From assembly GCF_900112005.1 (NCBI RefSeq), contig NZ_FOKK01000003.1, forward strand, positions 124,001 through 188,000: 64,000 bases of DNA. Direction: 5' to 3'. The stretch comes from Algoriphagus aquimarinus. Its GTDB lineage: Bacteria > Bacteroidota > Bacteroidia > Cytophagales > Cyclobacteriaceae. The notes beneath the pieces are model-generated. The model was not told where the DNA came from. It saw nothing but the letters and a program-made list of their open reading frames with translations, and did no database searches. Position 1 is the first letter of the stretch. Each line of letters opens with the position of its first letter. A program made the position numbers and the translations under genes. This document shows, one piece after another, positions 1 to 7,514 of this stretch.

Positions 1-1
1 A

Positions 2-877
2 ACTTGGAAGGCTGATTCACTTTTTCCAGAAATCAAGCCGTTTTATCAAGAACTCGAACAGGCAACTGGAAGCAAATTTCTCACTGAAAAAGCAATTTAT
101 AGGCCTTTTCTATCAATAGAAGAGCTCAATGAATGGATGGGGCATAGCGCTGATCCAGGTTTTGAAACCTATCTGGATAAGATCTATCAAGAGAGTCAAT
201 CTGAGTTTCTCAAGGATCCTTATGGTGGAGTTATGCTTCGCAACTCTGGTTGGTTGAATATCAACAATCTACTTGATGCGATGACTTCGTATTTTAAAGA
301 GGAATTGATTTTGGAAAAATTCGACGAGAGTTTATTTTCACGTGCGGATGATTTTTGGATTTATAGAGGGCTTAAAGCAAAAGCAGTAATTTATTGCAAC
401 GGCTTGGGAGCTATGAATTCTAGGTTCTTCAATTTCCTTCCATTTGCTCCTGTTAAGGGTGAGATTTTGGAAGTTCAGCAAGCATTTACTCCGGATTATG
501 TGGTCAACCGAGGAGTTTTCAGAGTTCATTTGGGAAATGGAATCCATCGAGTAGGATCAACCTATACGAAACACGATTTGGACGTAGGGGCGACAGATGC
601 CGCGAAAACTGAGATTTTGGAGAAGTTGACAGATTTGGTGAGACTACCAGTGGAGGGAATTATTAGCCATAAGACAGGGATTAGACCTGCTACTAGAGAT
701 AGAAAACCATTTTTGGGAAAACATCCTACCGAGGTAGGCGTTTACATATTCAATGGTTTTGGAGCCAAAGGCGTATCACTAATTCCTTATTTTAGTAAAC
801 AAATGGTTGAACATCTACTTAATAGTAAGGCTATTGATTCTGAAGTGGACATAGCTAGGTATTTTAATTATATTTAA
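2..877 (+). CDS. FAD-dependent oxidoreductase, DAO family (5' partial)
   Basis: This is the C-terminal part of a FAD-dependent amine or amino-acid oxidoreductase of the DAO (glycine/D-amino acid oxidase) family. The frame is open back to the first bases of the window, so the N-terminal Rossmann FAD-binding motif lies outside; the ATG at 137 is internal, because good coding sequence precedes it. The best diagnostic is the C-terminal block, where a GIRPATRDRKPFLG segment is followed by an FNGFGAKG segment. That resembles the family's final FAD-contacting region, in which an R-P-x-T-x-D-x-x-P stretch precedes the N/G-rich loop. The substrate cannot be deduced. The next gene starts about 20 bases downstream on the same strand, so they may be co-transcribed. 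Family call fairly sure, reaction unknown. Confidence 0.75.
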   Translation, partial: TWKADSLFPEIKPFYQELEQATGSKFLTEKAIYRPFLSIEELNEWMGHSADPGFETYLDKIYQESQSEFLKDPYGGVMLRNSGWLNINNLLDAMTSYFKEELILEKFDESLFSRADDFWIYRGLKAKAVIYCNGLGAMNSRFFNFLPFAPVKGEILEVQQAFTPDYVVNRGVFRVHLGNGIHRVGSTYTKHDLDVGATDAAKTEILEKLTDLVRLPVEGIISHKTGIRPATRDRKPFLGKHPTEVGVYIFNGFGAKGVSLIPYFSKQMVEHLLNSKAIDSEVDIARYFNYI

Positions 878-898
878 AAACATCTTTCAGCAAACCGA

Positions 899-3800
899 AT
901 GCGATATCACCTATTCCGAATTTTAGTTTTTGCTGGGTTATGGTTGAATTCATTTTTTGCCCTCGCTCAGTTTGATCAAGAGCGTTTTGGGAAAAACAGA
1001 CTTCAGCACCAGCAGTTTGAATGGTATTTTTATTCCTCAAATAATTTTGAGGTGTATTACTATGACCGTGGAGGCGCAAATGCCAAAATGGCCATTGATT
1101 ATCTGGAAAGCGAGTTCGATCGACTCACGCAGATGATTGGGTATGTAGCTTACACTAAGCCAAAAATTTACATTTATAACTCCCCGGAGGAGCTTTTGCA
1201 AAGTAATATCAATCTCAACAAAGAAGAATATAACGAGCAGGGGCAAACCAATTTCAACCGGCTTTTAGCTGAGATTTCTTATAAAGGAGAAGTTGATTTG
1301 TTTAAGGCCGACTTGATTTACGGTACTACAAAGGTGATTATTGAAGAAATGCTGTACGGTTCTTCTGTATCCGATGCGTTTCAGTCCAATCTGACAAATA
1401 GTTTTCCGGAGTGGTATGTGGAGGGTATAGCATTATATCTGGCAAAAGGTTGGAGTAGGGAAATGGATGATTTTGTTCGTCACTATTTCAAGGAAGATGA
1501 AAATCCAAAAATTCTTAAGTTAAAAGAAAGAGAAGCCGCTTTAGTCGGACAGTCCGTTTGGAATTACATAGCTGAAAGATATGGAAGAAGGTATGTTTCT
1601 AGTATTCTAAACCTGTCTAGAATAAACAGAAATGAGGAAAACAGTATTGCAAATACCGTTGGGTTGAATTACAAGACCTTCACTGAAGATTGGAAAAAGT
1701 ATTACTTGGATGTAAATAAGCAAGTTTCCTCCAATTTCAAGAATCCTAACGAGAGTGCTATAGTGGCCAAAACGTCTCCGAAATTTATTGGAGCTATAAA
1801 TGATATAAAGTTTAGTCCTGATGGCTTGAATTTGGCCTACGTAATCAATAATGAAGGAAAATATAAAGTTCAAGTAAGAGAGGTAAGTACTGGCCGCGAA
1901 CAAACCATATATTCTGGGGGAACATCCTTGCAGGATCAAGAGGCTAACTTCTACTCCCCAATTATTGCTTGGAGAGATTCAGCGAATATTGCTATCGCTT
2001 CATTTAAAAGAGGTTTTACTACGCTGAGATTGAGATCACTTGATGGCTCAAATCAGGATAAGATTTTCCTAAGGAACATCACACAAATATTAAGTCTTGA
2101 TTTCAATAGCACTGGAAAAAACATGGTCCTTTCCGCTATTTCAAATGGGAAGTCAGATATATATACATTGAATGCAAGAGGTGCCGGCAAAAGGTTGACA
2201 AATGATTCATTTGACGAATTGACTCCAGTCTTTTTGAATGACTCCACTATTATTTACTCTTCCAATGCTACTAGTTTGCCAGATTCCCTGTTAGGTAAAA
2301 ATCTTGAATTGGCATCTTTACCTAATTATTACAACCTCTACATGGTGCAGGTGACTGATACAATCATCACCAAACAACTGACCAACTCCAATAGCAAAAA
2401 CGTTAGTCCGCGAAAAGTAAACAGCAATTCGATTGTTTACATGAGTGATCTTAGTGGTATAAATAACTTGATGAGGATGAGTATAGGAAATCAGGTGTCG
2501 AACCAGATTTCTGCTTATAATAAGAGTATAGAGGCATTTGACGTAAACAGCAGGATGAATAAAATGGCCTATTCTATCAGGGATGGTAGGGAGAGCTATC
2601 TGGTGCTAGAAGGATTCTCTAATTCAGACCAATTTACTCCAAGCACACCAAGAATTCAGCTGGAGCAAGCCAAAAGCCTGAATGAGAGGTTGGCCGCCAG
2701 AAGATTATTAGAAGAAAGGGAGACGAAAGCCAATCTTCCTCAGGTGTCTCAGAACCAGAGGCCGAATTCTCAAGAACCGGTAAAACTTGATACGGTAGCA
2801 AAAAACACAACCTCTTCTATTGATTTAAAGCGACTTAGTTTTGAGTCTAAAAATGGGCTCAACACTGATAATTACACATTTGACACTTTGCCAAGTAATC
2901 TTAGTTCTTCAGTAGCTTCAGCTTCAGCGTCTAAAACGAATTTGCTGGAGACATTCAGAAAGCAGAGTTTGAAAAAGAGAGTTACAGGGCCTAGACAAAT
3001 GGAGCCTCAGTTTTTCATAAACAGCATCAATACAAGGTTCGTGGTAGATCCATTGAGAGGCTTTGGAATAGGACTTACAGGGAAAATGACGGATCTACTG
3101 GACAATCATGTATTCCAAGGCGGCGTATTGACTACGTTGGATTTCCGATCCGGGGGAGATCTTTTCTTTGAATATGAATATTTGAAAAGTAGAGTTGACT
3201 TCAAGGCAAGATATGATCGTAAGACTGTTCGGGTCTCTGAAGGTGATATCACCTTTCAGAAATATGTCTTGACCAAAGTTGAAGCAGGTGTTTCCTACCC
3301 GCTAAATGCAAACGCAAGGGTTTCTTTGTCTCCTTTTGTTGCAAAAACCCAGTACTTCAATCTTAATTCTGACTCCTTGATAAATGGCCAAAATCCTGAT
3401 CAAAATCGTCTGAATATTAATTATGTTGGAGGAAGGGCAGAGTTTGTCTACGACCGGACTCAGCCTGTAGGCTTATATTCTCAGACTGGTTTCAAAGGAA
3501 AAATTGGATATACTCAATATCAGTCACTAGGTAATAAGGAGCGTTCTTTCGGTAATTTTTATCTTGACCTGAGAGAATACAGAAAGATCCACAAGAATAT
3601 AGTTCTTGCCGCAAGATTGTATGCTGGTTCTTTTATGGGCAACAATCCTCAGACTTATATGGTAGGTGGAATGGATAATTGGCTCTTCAATGCATTCTAT
3701 AGTCCACCATCCAACAGACCTGAATCTTCTCCGATAAGGAATCCATCAGGGGTAGAAAATTCCAACATTCTCTTTGCTGACTTTGTAGATTTGAGAGGAT

Positions 3801-4189
3801 ATGATTACGATGAAATCCGAGGTAGAAATGTGGTGACATTCACCACTGAGCTTAGAATTCCTGTGTTCTCTTATTTGACACGTGGAAATATCACTTCAAA
3901 TTTCATCCGTAATTTCCAATTGGTGGGCTTTTACGACATAGGGTCAGCCTGGAATGATTCTGCTCCATGGGAGCGAGTAAATGATCAAAATACAGAAGTA
4001 ATCAATACGCAAGGTTCTCCATTTACTATTGTTCTGAATAATTTCAACAATCCTTGGTTACAAAGTTATGGGGCTGGATTACGTACGGTCTTACTTAATT
4101 ATTATGTCAAATTCGATGTGGCAAGACCAATTCGAAATTATGAAGCAGAAGACTTAAAGTTCTATGTAACTTTGGGCTTCAATTTCTAA
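899..4189 (+). CDS. Outer-membrane chimera: pseudo-peptidase MA-like domain, TolB-like propeller, C-terminal barrel
   Basis: This 1096-residue exported protein begins with a signal peptide (residues 1-24, ending ALAQ). Residues about 40-250 resemble the peptidase-MA gluzincin fold: a PEWYVEGIALY segment (170-180) matches the downstream W-x-x-EG-x-A-x-Y zinc-ligand helix. The expected HExxH site is instead E149-E150-x-x-Y153, so catalysis is unlikely. Residues about 290-590 hold repeats of the PD40/TolB-like propeller type (for example FSPDGLNLAYV). A low-complexity linker follows (about 600-700). The last roughly 390 residues look like an Omp85/BamA-like beta-barrel that ends in an aromatic F, with a GAGLRTVLLNYYVKFDVARP-type penultimate strand. 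Inference: an outer-membrane protein with a periplasmic propeller, perhaps in assembly or surface export. It lies 14 bases before yicC. The domain order is clear; the function is not known. Confidence 0.6.
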   Translation: MRYHLFRILVFAGLWLNSFFALAQFDQERFGKNRLQHQQFEWYFYSSNNFEVYYYDRGGANAKMAIDYLESEFDRLTQMIGYVAYTKPKIYIYNSPEELLQSNINLNKEEYNEQGQTNFNRLLAEISYKGEVDLFKADLIYGTTKVIIEEMLYGSSVSDAFQSNLTNSFPEWYVEGIALYLAKGWSREMDDFVRHYFKEDENPKILKLKEREAALVGQSVWNYIAERYGRRYVSSILNLSRINRNEENSIANTVGLNYKTFTEDWKKYYLDVNKQVSSNFKNPNESAIVAKTSPKFIGAINDIKFSPDGLNLAYVINNEGKYKVQVREVSTGREQTIYSGGTSLQDQEANFYSPIIAWRDSANIAIASFKRGFTTLRLRSLDGSNQDKIFLRNITQILSLDFNSTGKNMVLSAISNGKSDIYTLNARGAGKRLTNDSFDELTPVFLNDSTIIYSSNATSLPDSLLGKNLELASLPNYYNLYMVQVTDTIITKQLTNSNSKNVSPRKVNSNSIVYMSDLSGINNLMRMSIGNQVSNQISAYNKSIEAFDVNSRMNKMAYSIRDGRESYLVLEGFSNSDQFTPSTPRIQLEQAKSLNERLAARRLLEERETKANLPQVSQNQRPNSQEPVKLDTVAKNTTSSIDLKRLSFESKNGLNTDNYTFDTLPSNLSSSVASASASKTNLLETFRKQSLKKRVTGPRQMEPQFFINSINTRFVVDPLRGFGIGLTGKMTDLLDNHVFQGGVLTTLDFRSGGDLFFEYEYLKSRVDFKARYDRKTVRVSEGDITFQKYVLTKVEAGVSYPLNANARVSLSPFVAKTQYFNLNSDSLINGQNPDQNRLNINYVGGRAEFVYDRTQPVGLYSQTGFKGKIGYTQYQSLGNKERSFGNFYLDLREYRKIHKNIVLAARLYAGSFMGNNPQTYMVGGMDNWLFNAFYSPPSNRPESSPIRNPSGVENSNILFADFVDLRGYDYDEIRGRNVVTFTTELRIPVFSYLTRGNITSNFIRNFQLVGFYDIGSAWNDSAPWERVNDQNTEVINTQGSPFTIVLNNFNNPWLQSYGAGLRTVLLNYYVKFDVARPIRNYEAEDLKFYVTLGFNF

Positions 4190-4203
4190 CTACAAATTTT
4201 ATT

Positions 4204-5085
4204 ATGATCAAATCAATGACCGGCTTCGGAAACGCCGGATTTGAGGATGAGCGGATGGTGATCCAAGTGGAAGTGAGAACGCTCAATTCTAAATTTTTGG
4301 ACCTTTCTATTCGTAGCCCTAGACAGTTTAATGATAAAGAGCTAGAAATCAGAAACCTTGTTCAATCCATATTGGATAGAGGTAAAGTGAGTATCTCTAT
4401 TGATTTTCAGTCAAAAGGCTCTGCGGAGATGCCTGTAAGCATTAACGAAGATCTTTTTAATCTCTTTTACTTAAAGTATAAAGGGCTTGCTGATAGCGTT
4501 AAAGACGATTCTCAAGACTTATTCAAACTTGCCTTACAATCTCCGAGTGTAATCACTCAGGTGACCGGAGAGCAAAGAGATGATCAGGCAGATTGGGAGG
4601 AAATCAAAAAAGTATTGGTAATAGCCTTGAACAAATGTGATTCATTTAGACAGGATGAAGGCAATTCCTTGGAGGAGAAGTTGCAAGGAAATATTAATAA
4701 AATAGCCAGTGGCTTGAAGAGAATTGAAGAGGAAGAGGGAAACCGAAAAGATAGAATTAAGCAAAAGATTCGTAATCATTTCAATGAATGGCTGGACGAG
4801 AACTCTTTTGATGCTAATCGATTCGAGCAGGAATTGATTTACTACTTTGAGAAGTTAGATATTACTGAAGAGATAGTAAGACTTGATACTCATTTAAAAT
4901 ACTTTTCAAAAAGTGTGAATGAAGAAAACAGCCAAGGAAAAAAACTTGGTTTTATCAGTCAGGAGATAGGAAGAGAAATCAATACTATTGGTTCTAAAGC
5001 TAATGATGCAGAAATGCAAAAGCACGTAATCCTGATGAAGGATGAGCTGGAAAAAGTGAAAGAACAATCGTTAAATGTATTATAG
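4204..5085 (+). CDS. yicC: YicC family protein
   Basis: This 293-residue protein has the family hallmark at its N-terminus (IKSMTGFGNA, then a strand VEVRTLNSKFLDL). It also has the conserved C-terminal DUF1732 region (residues about 210-293), with DITEEIVRLDTHL and the terminal EMQKHVILMKDELEKVKEQ helix. The length matches the usual 290 or so. YicC proteins are conserved bacterial cytosolic proteins reported to act as endoribonucleases or in RNA turnover and stationary-phase fitness; that role is from the family, not from this sequence. The start ATG is well placed, 14 bases after the upstream stop. A strong hairpin terminator follows immediately. Family assignment is very sure. Confidence 0.93.
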   Translation: MIKSMTGFGNAGFEDERMVIQVEVRTLNSKFLDLSIRSPRQFNDKELEIRNLVQSILDRGKVSISIDFQSKGSAEMPVSINEDLFNLFYLKYKGLADSVKDDSQDLFKLALQSPSVITQVTGEQRDDQADWEEIKKVLVIALNKCDSFRQDEGNSLEEKLQGNINKIASGLKRIEEEEGNRKDRIKQKIRNHFNEWLDENSFDANRFEQELIYYFEKLDITEEIVRLDTHLKYFSKSVNEENSQGKKLGFISQEIGREINTIGSKANDAEMQKHVILMKDELEKVKEQSLNVL

Positions 5086-5110
5086 AAAAGGGGCTTAAGC
5101 CCCTTTTTTT
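5086..5110. terminator. Bidirectional rho-independent terminator after yicC
   Basis: A perfect 14-base palindrome (GGGGCTTAAGCCCC, 5090-5103) is flanked by AAAA on the left and a T7 run on the right. It begins directly after the yicC stop codon. It can end yicC on the + strand and the convergent tonB gene on the - strand. Confidence 0.88.
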
Positions 5111-5125
5111 ATGAGTGCTCTATGA

Positions 5126-5797
5126 TTAGTTTAGTCTGAAACGAATTGGCATAGTCATTCTAGACCTTACCGCTCTTCCACTGATTCTGCCTGGTGTCCA
5201 GTTTGGAGAGTTTGCGATGACTTCCATCGCTTCTTCATCACATCCCCCACCTATCGTCCTCAATAGCTCGAGGTCTTGTATAGAGCCATCAGTATTGACG
5301 ACGAAGCGAACGATTACAACGCCTTCAGTCCCCATTCTCCTGGCTTGTGAAGGATAATCCAGGTTCTTTTTAAGATAAGCGTACCACGCGTCCATACCCC
5401 CTTTAAACATAGCTTGTACTTCGACAAAGTCATTGATCACATCTGCTGTTTCGATCACAGGTGGAGCAGTCATTTCTACTACAGGGATTACTGAGGTTTC
5501 AGTAGTATTGATGTCGATAGTCTTTAAATCAATGTCGTCAATTACGATATCATCGGGCTTTATTACAACCTCGATTGGAGCAGGAGGCGGGGGAGTAGGG
5601 GGAGATTGGTCAGTGACAGGGATATCGAGGATGTCCCAATCATCTTCCATTCCTGCGAAATCTTGTATCACAACTTTCTCATTGGCTTTCCATTCGAAAG
5701 CTACTAATACTGCACCGAGACTGACTGCCAGTCCCAAGTTAAACAATGTACCTGACCATCTTTTAAGATCAGACTTTGGATTTTTTTTGAGTTCCAT
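5126..5797 (-). CDS. Energy transducer TonB (copy 1)
   Basis: This 223-residue TonB-family protein couples the proton-motive force to TonB-dependent outer-membrane receptors. A short cytoplasmic tail (MELKKNPKSDLKRWSG) precedes one membrane anchor (about residues 16-36). A periplasmic proline-rich stretch follows (around 65-78, SPPTPPPPAP), then a TonB C-terminal domain from about residue 135 to the end. That domain carries the YPSQARRMGTEG, VNTDGSIQDLELL and GRAVRSRMTMPIRFRL segments. It is a close paralogue of the next gene; the two share the N-terminal tail, the anchor and almost all of the C-domain but differ in the spacer. No ExbB/ExbD genes are in the window. Terminators on both sides suggest it is transcribed alone. 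Family call very sure. Confidence 0.93.
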   Translation of the reverse strand: MELKKNPKSDLKRWSGTLFNLGLAVSLGAVLVAFEWKANEKVVIQDFAGMEDDWDILDIPVTDQSPPTPPPPAPIEVVIKPDDIVIDDIDLKTIDINTTETSVIPVVEMTAPPVIETADVINDFVEVQAMFKGGMDAWYAYLKKNLDYPSQARRMGTEGVVIVRFVVNTDGSIQDLELLRTIGGGCDEEAMEVIANSPNWTPGRISGRAVRSRMTMPIRFRLN

Positions 5798-5911
5798 GAG
5801 TGTAAAATTAGAGGTTAGAAAAAAACTACTCTAATAATTTACACTACCTAACTCATTGATACTAATCGTCTAACACTATTTAACTAAGCTAAAAGTTGTT
5901 AAATAGAAGGC

Positions 5912-5940
5912 AAAAAAAAGACCCGATATATCGGGTCTTT
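5912..5940 (-). terminator. Rho-independent terminator of tonB copy 2
   Basis: A 24-base perfect palindrome (AAAGACCCGATA and its mirror, 5917-5940) is followed, in the - direction, by a run of U (the A run at 5912-5919 on the + strand). It sits 15 bases beyond the stop of the second tonB gene and separates the two paralogues. Confidence 0.88.
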
Positions 5941-5955
5941 ATTATTACTTGGTGA

Positions 5956-6633
5956 TTAGCTCAATTTGAATCTAATCGGAAGTCTCATTCGAGTACGTAC
6001 TGGACGACCTCGTTGTTTACCTGGTGTCCATTTAGGAGCGGCACTTACTACTTTTACCGCTTCTTCATCACAACCTCCACCGATACCTCTCAAAACTTCA
6101 ACGTCTTGAATAGAACCATCTGTGTTTACAACGAATACTACAATTACAGTACCTTCAGTACCCATTCTTCTCGCTTGAGTAGGGTATTTAAGATTGTTTG
6201 AAAGGTATTTATTCCATCCTGACATTCCCCCTGGAGGTTCAGGCTGAGTTTCTACCACATCAAAGATCGCATCTGCTTTTTCCTCAACTGGAGCTTCAGC
6301 AATTACAATTTCTTTAATTACTGTTTTTTCCTTCACATCCACATCGAAGTTAACTTCGATTTTCTCCTCAATTTCAACCTCATCAGGAATCTCCTGGATG
6401 ATAGGCTGCTCAATTGGCGGTGGTGGTGGTGGTGGTGGCTGCTCCGTGATTGGAATATCTAGCAATTCTTCGAAGTTATCAGTTACTTGACCAAGGTCTT
6501 TCAAAGAACCATCGTCAAATGACTTCCATTCGAAGGCAGCAAGAGTGGCACCTACAGCAACGGCCAAACCAAGGTTCAGGAACATTCCTGATTTTCTGGT
6601 TAGATCAGCGCTGGGAGTCTTTTTTGCTTCCAT
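5956..6633 (-). CDS. Energy transducer TonB (copy 2)
   Basis: This 225-residue TonB paralogue has the same plan as its neighbour: cytoplasmic tail (MEAKKTPSADLTRKSG), a single membrane anchor (about 15-36), a periplasmic proline- and acid-rich spacer, and a TonB C-terminal domain (about 137-225) with YPTQARRMGTEG and GRPVRTRMRLPIRFKL. The spacer contains eight consecutive prolines (residues 66-73), six of them encoded by identical CCA codons, which forms a short trinucleotide repeat in the DNA. Its own terminator lies just downstream, so it appears to be an independent unit. Two tandem paralogues suggest duplication followed by spacer divergence, perhaps for different receptor sets (inference). 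Confidence 0.93.
   Translation of the reverse strand: MEAKKTPSADLTRKSGMFLNLGLAVAVGATLAAFEWKSFDDGSLKDLGQVTDNFEELLDIPITEQPPPPPPPPIEQPIIQEIPDEVEIEEKIEVNFDVDVKEKTVIKEIVIAEAPVEEKADAIFDVVETQPEPPGGMSGWNKYLSNNLKYPTQARRMGTEGTVIVVFVVNTDGSIQDVEVLRGIGGGCDEEAVKVVSAAPKWTPGKQRGRPVRTRMRLPIRFKLS
6416..6439 (-). repeat. Trinucleotide (CCA)n tract in tonB copy 2
   Basis: Eight successive proline codons, six of them CCA in a row, form a microsatellite-like tract inside the periplasmic spacer. Gain or loss of units would keep the frame and only change spacer length. Confidence 0.8.
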
Positions 6634-6702
6634 GGTAAGTTTGGTTTATAAAGGTTAAATTTTGCTCTTATTCTGAATAACAATTGTAATAATTAATAGG
6701 CA

Positions 6703-7071
6703 TTAATCCAAGCCAATCTTGCTGGTCGGAATCTTAAAATATGCTAATAAACCTGCTATTCCGCCTATTTCATTGACAATCATGTCCATATACTCGAAAG
6801 ATCGGTAAGGAATAAATAGCTGAGCGTATTCTAGAGCTATTCCAGCGGCTATACCGAAAATCAGGAAATTGATAAGAACTCGCCCATTGACGCCATTTAC
6901 AGATACTCTTTTTACACCAACTCCACACCAAAGAAAACTTAAAGTGCCGAAGCATATAAAGTGAATCAGTTTGTCTTGAAAGTTGAAGGAAGCATCGGGG
7001 AAGTTATTCCCAGGAGTCAACATGGCAATGGCAATAAATAAAAGCCAAGCTATTGCAAGTCCTAATCTCAA
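6703..7071 (-). CDS. VanZ-like small membrane protein
   Basis: This 122-residue integral membrane protein of the VanZ-like family has about four hydrophobic segments. The conserved E-x-x-Q, R-S-F, D and N-E-x-G pattern is seen in EYAQLFIPYRSFEYMDMIVN. VanZ homologues are linked with teicoplanin resistance in some Gram-positives, but in Bacteroidota the function is unknown and nothing here implies antibiotic resistance. The only sensible start is a TTG at 7071, because the next ATG would remove the first membrane helix. That TTG lies three codons after, and in frame with, the gcvH stop, which suggests translational coupling. The gcvH-vanZ neighbourhood downstream of sprA looks familiar from other Bacteroidota (recalled, not checked). 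Confidence 0.8.
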   Translation of the reverse strand: MRLGLAIAWLLFIAIAMLTPGNNFPDASFNFQDKLIHFICFGTLSFLWCGVGVKRVSVNGVNGRVLINFLIFGIAAGIALEYAQLFIPYRSFEYMDMIVNEIGGIAGLLAYFKIPTSKIGLD

Positions 7072-7080
7072 AATAGATTC

Positions 7081-7458
7081 TTATTCTCCTACTAGCTCAG
7101 CGTACTCAGCTGCAGACAGTAGATCAGAAGGTAAATCACCAGTGATTTTTACCTTGATCATCCAGCCTTGCTCGTATGGAGATTCATTTACTAATTCTGG
7201 GGAATCTTCCAACTCAGGATTTACTTCCAAAATTTCTCCTGAAACAGGCATAAACAAATCAGAAACTGTTTTCACTGCTTCTACAGAGCCAAAAACCTCG
7301 TTGGTGTTTAAGGTATCACCTGTTGTTTCAACTTCTACATAAACGATATCTCCTAGTTCGCCAGCTGCGAATTCAGTGATTCCAATAGTTGCAACATCAC
7401 CATCAATTTTAACCCATTCGTGGTCTTTGGTGTACTTTAGTTCTTGTGGGAAATCCAT
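7081..7458 (-). CDS. gcvH: Glycine cleavage system H protein
   Basis: This 125-residue lipoyl carrier protein shuttles the aminomethyl group between the P, T and L proteins of the glycine cleavage system. The lipoylation loop [13 protein letters not shown] places the modified lysine at residue 63. The N-terminal [13 protein letters not shown] and the [17 protein letters not shown] segments match the family throughout, and the length is normal. GcvP and GcvT are not in the window, so the system is encoded dispersed. It lies downstream of sprA with 56 bases between, containing a possible promoter -7 box, so it may be transcribed independently. Near-certain. Confidence 0.97.
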   Translation of the reverse strand: MDFPQELKYTKDHEWVKIDGDVATIGITEFAAGELGDIVYVEVETTGDTLNTNEVFGSVEAVKTVSDLFMPVSGEILEVNPELEDSPELVNESPYEQGWMIKVKITGDLPSDLLSAAEYAELVGE

Positions 7459-7482
7459 GTTTGTAAATATTTATAAGGGAGT

Positions 7483-7490
7483 CAAAATTA
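7483..7490 (-). promoter_or_regulatory. Possible Bacteroidota -7 box upstream of gcvH
   Basis: On the - strand this reads TAATTTTG, a full match to the TAnnTTTG -7 consensus known from Bacteroidota, about 25 bases before the gcvH ATG. I saw no convincing -33 TTG at the usual spacing, so this is tentative. Confidence 0.35.
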
Positions 7491-7514
7491 ATAGGAATCA
7501 AGTAAGGATAAAAT

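Noticed and set aside
1607..1939. 110-residue - strand frame within the outer-membrane chimera gene
   Set aside because: Antisense to a long, intact gene; composition typical of shadow reading frames.
5433..5834. 133-residue + strand reading frame over tonB copy 1
   Set aside because: It is antisense to a clear TonB gene with a known domain, and its sequence (mostly I, S, T, G) is typical of a shadow of a proline-rich gene.
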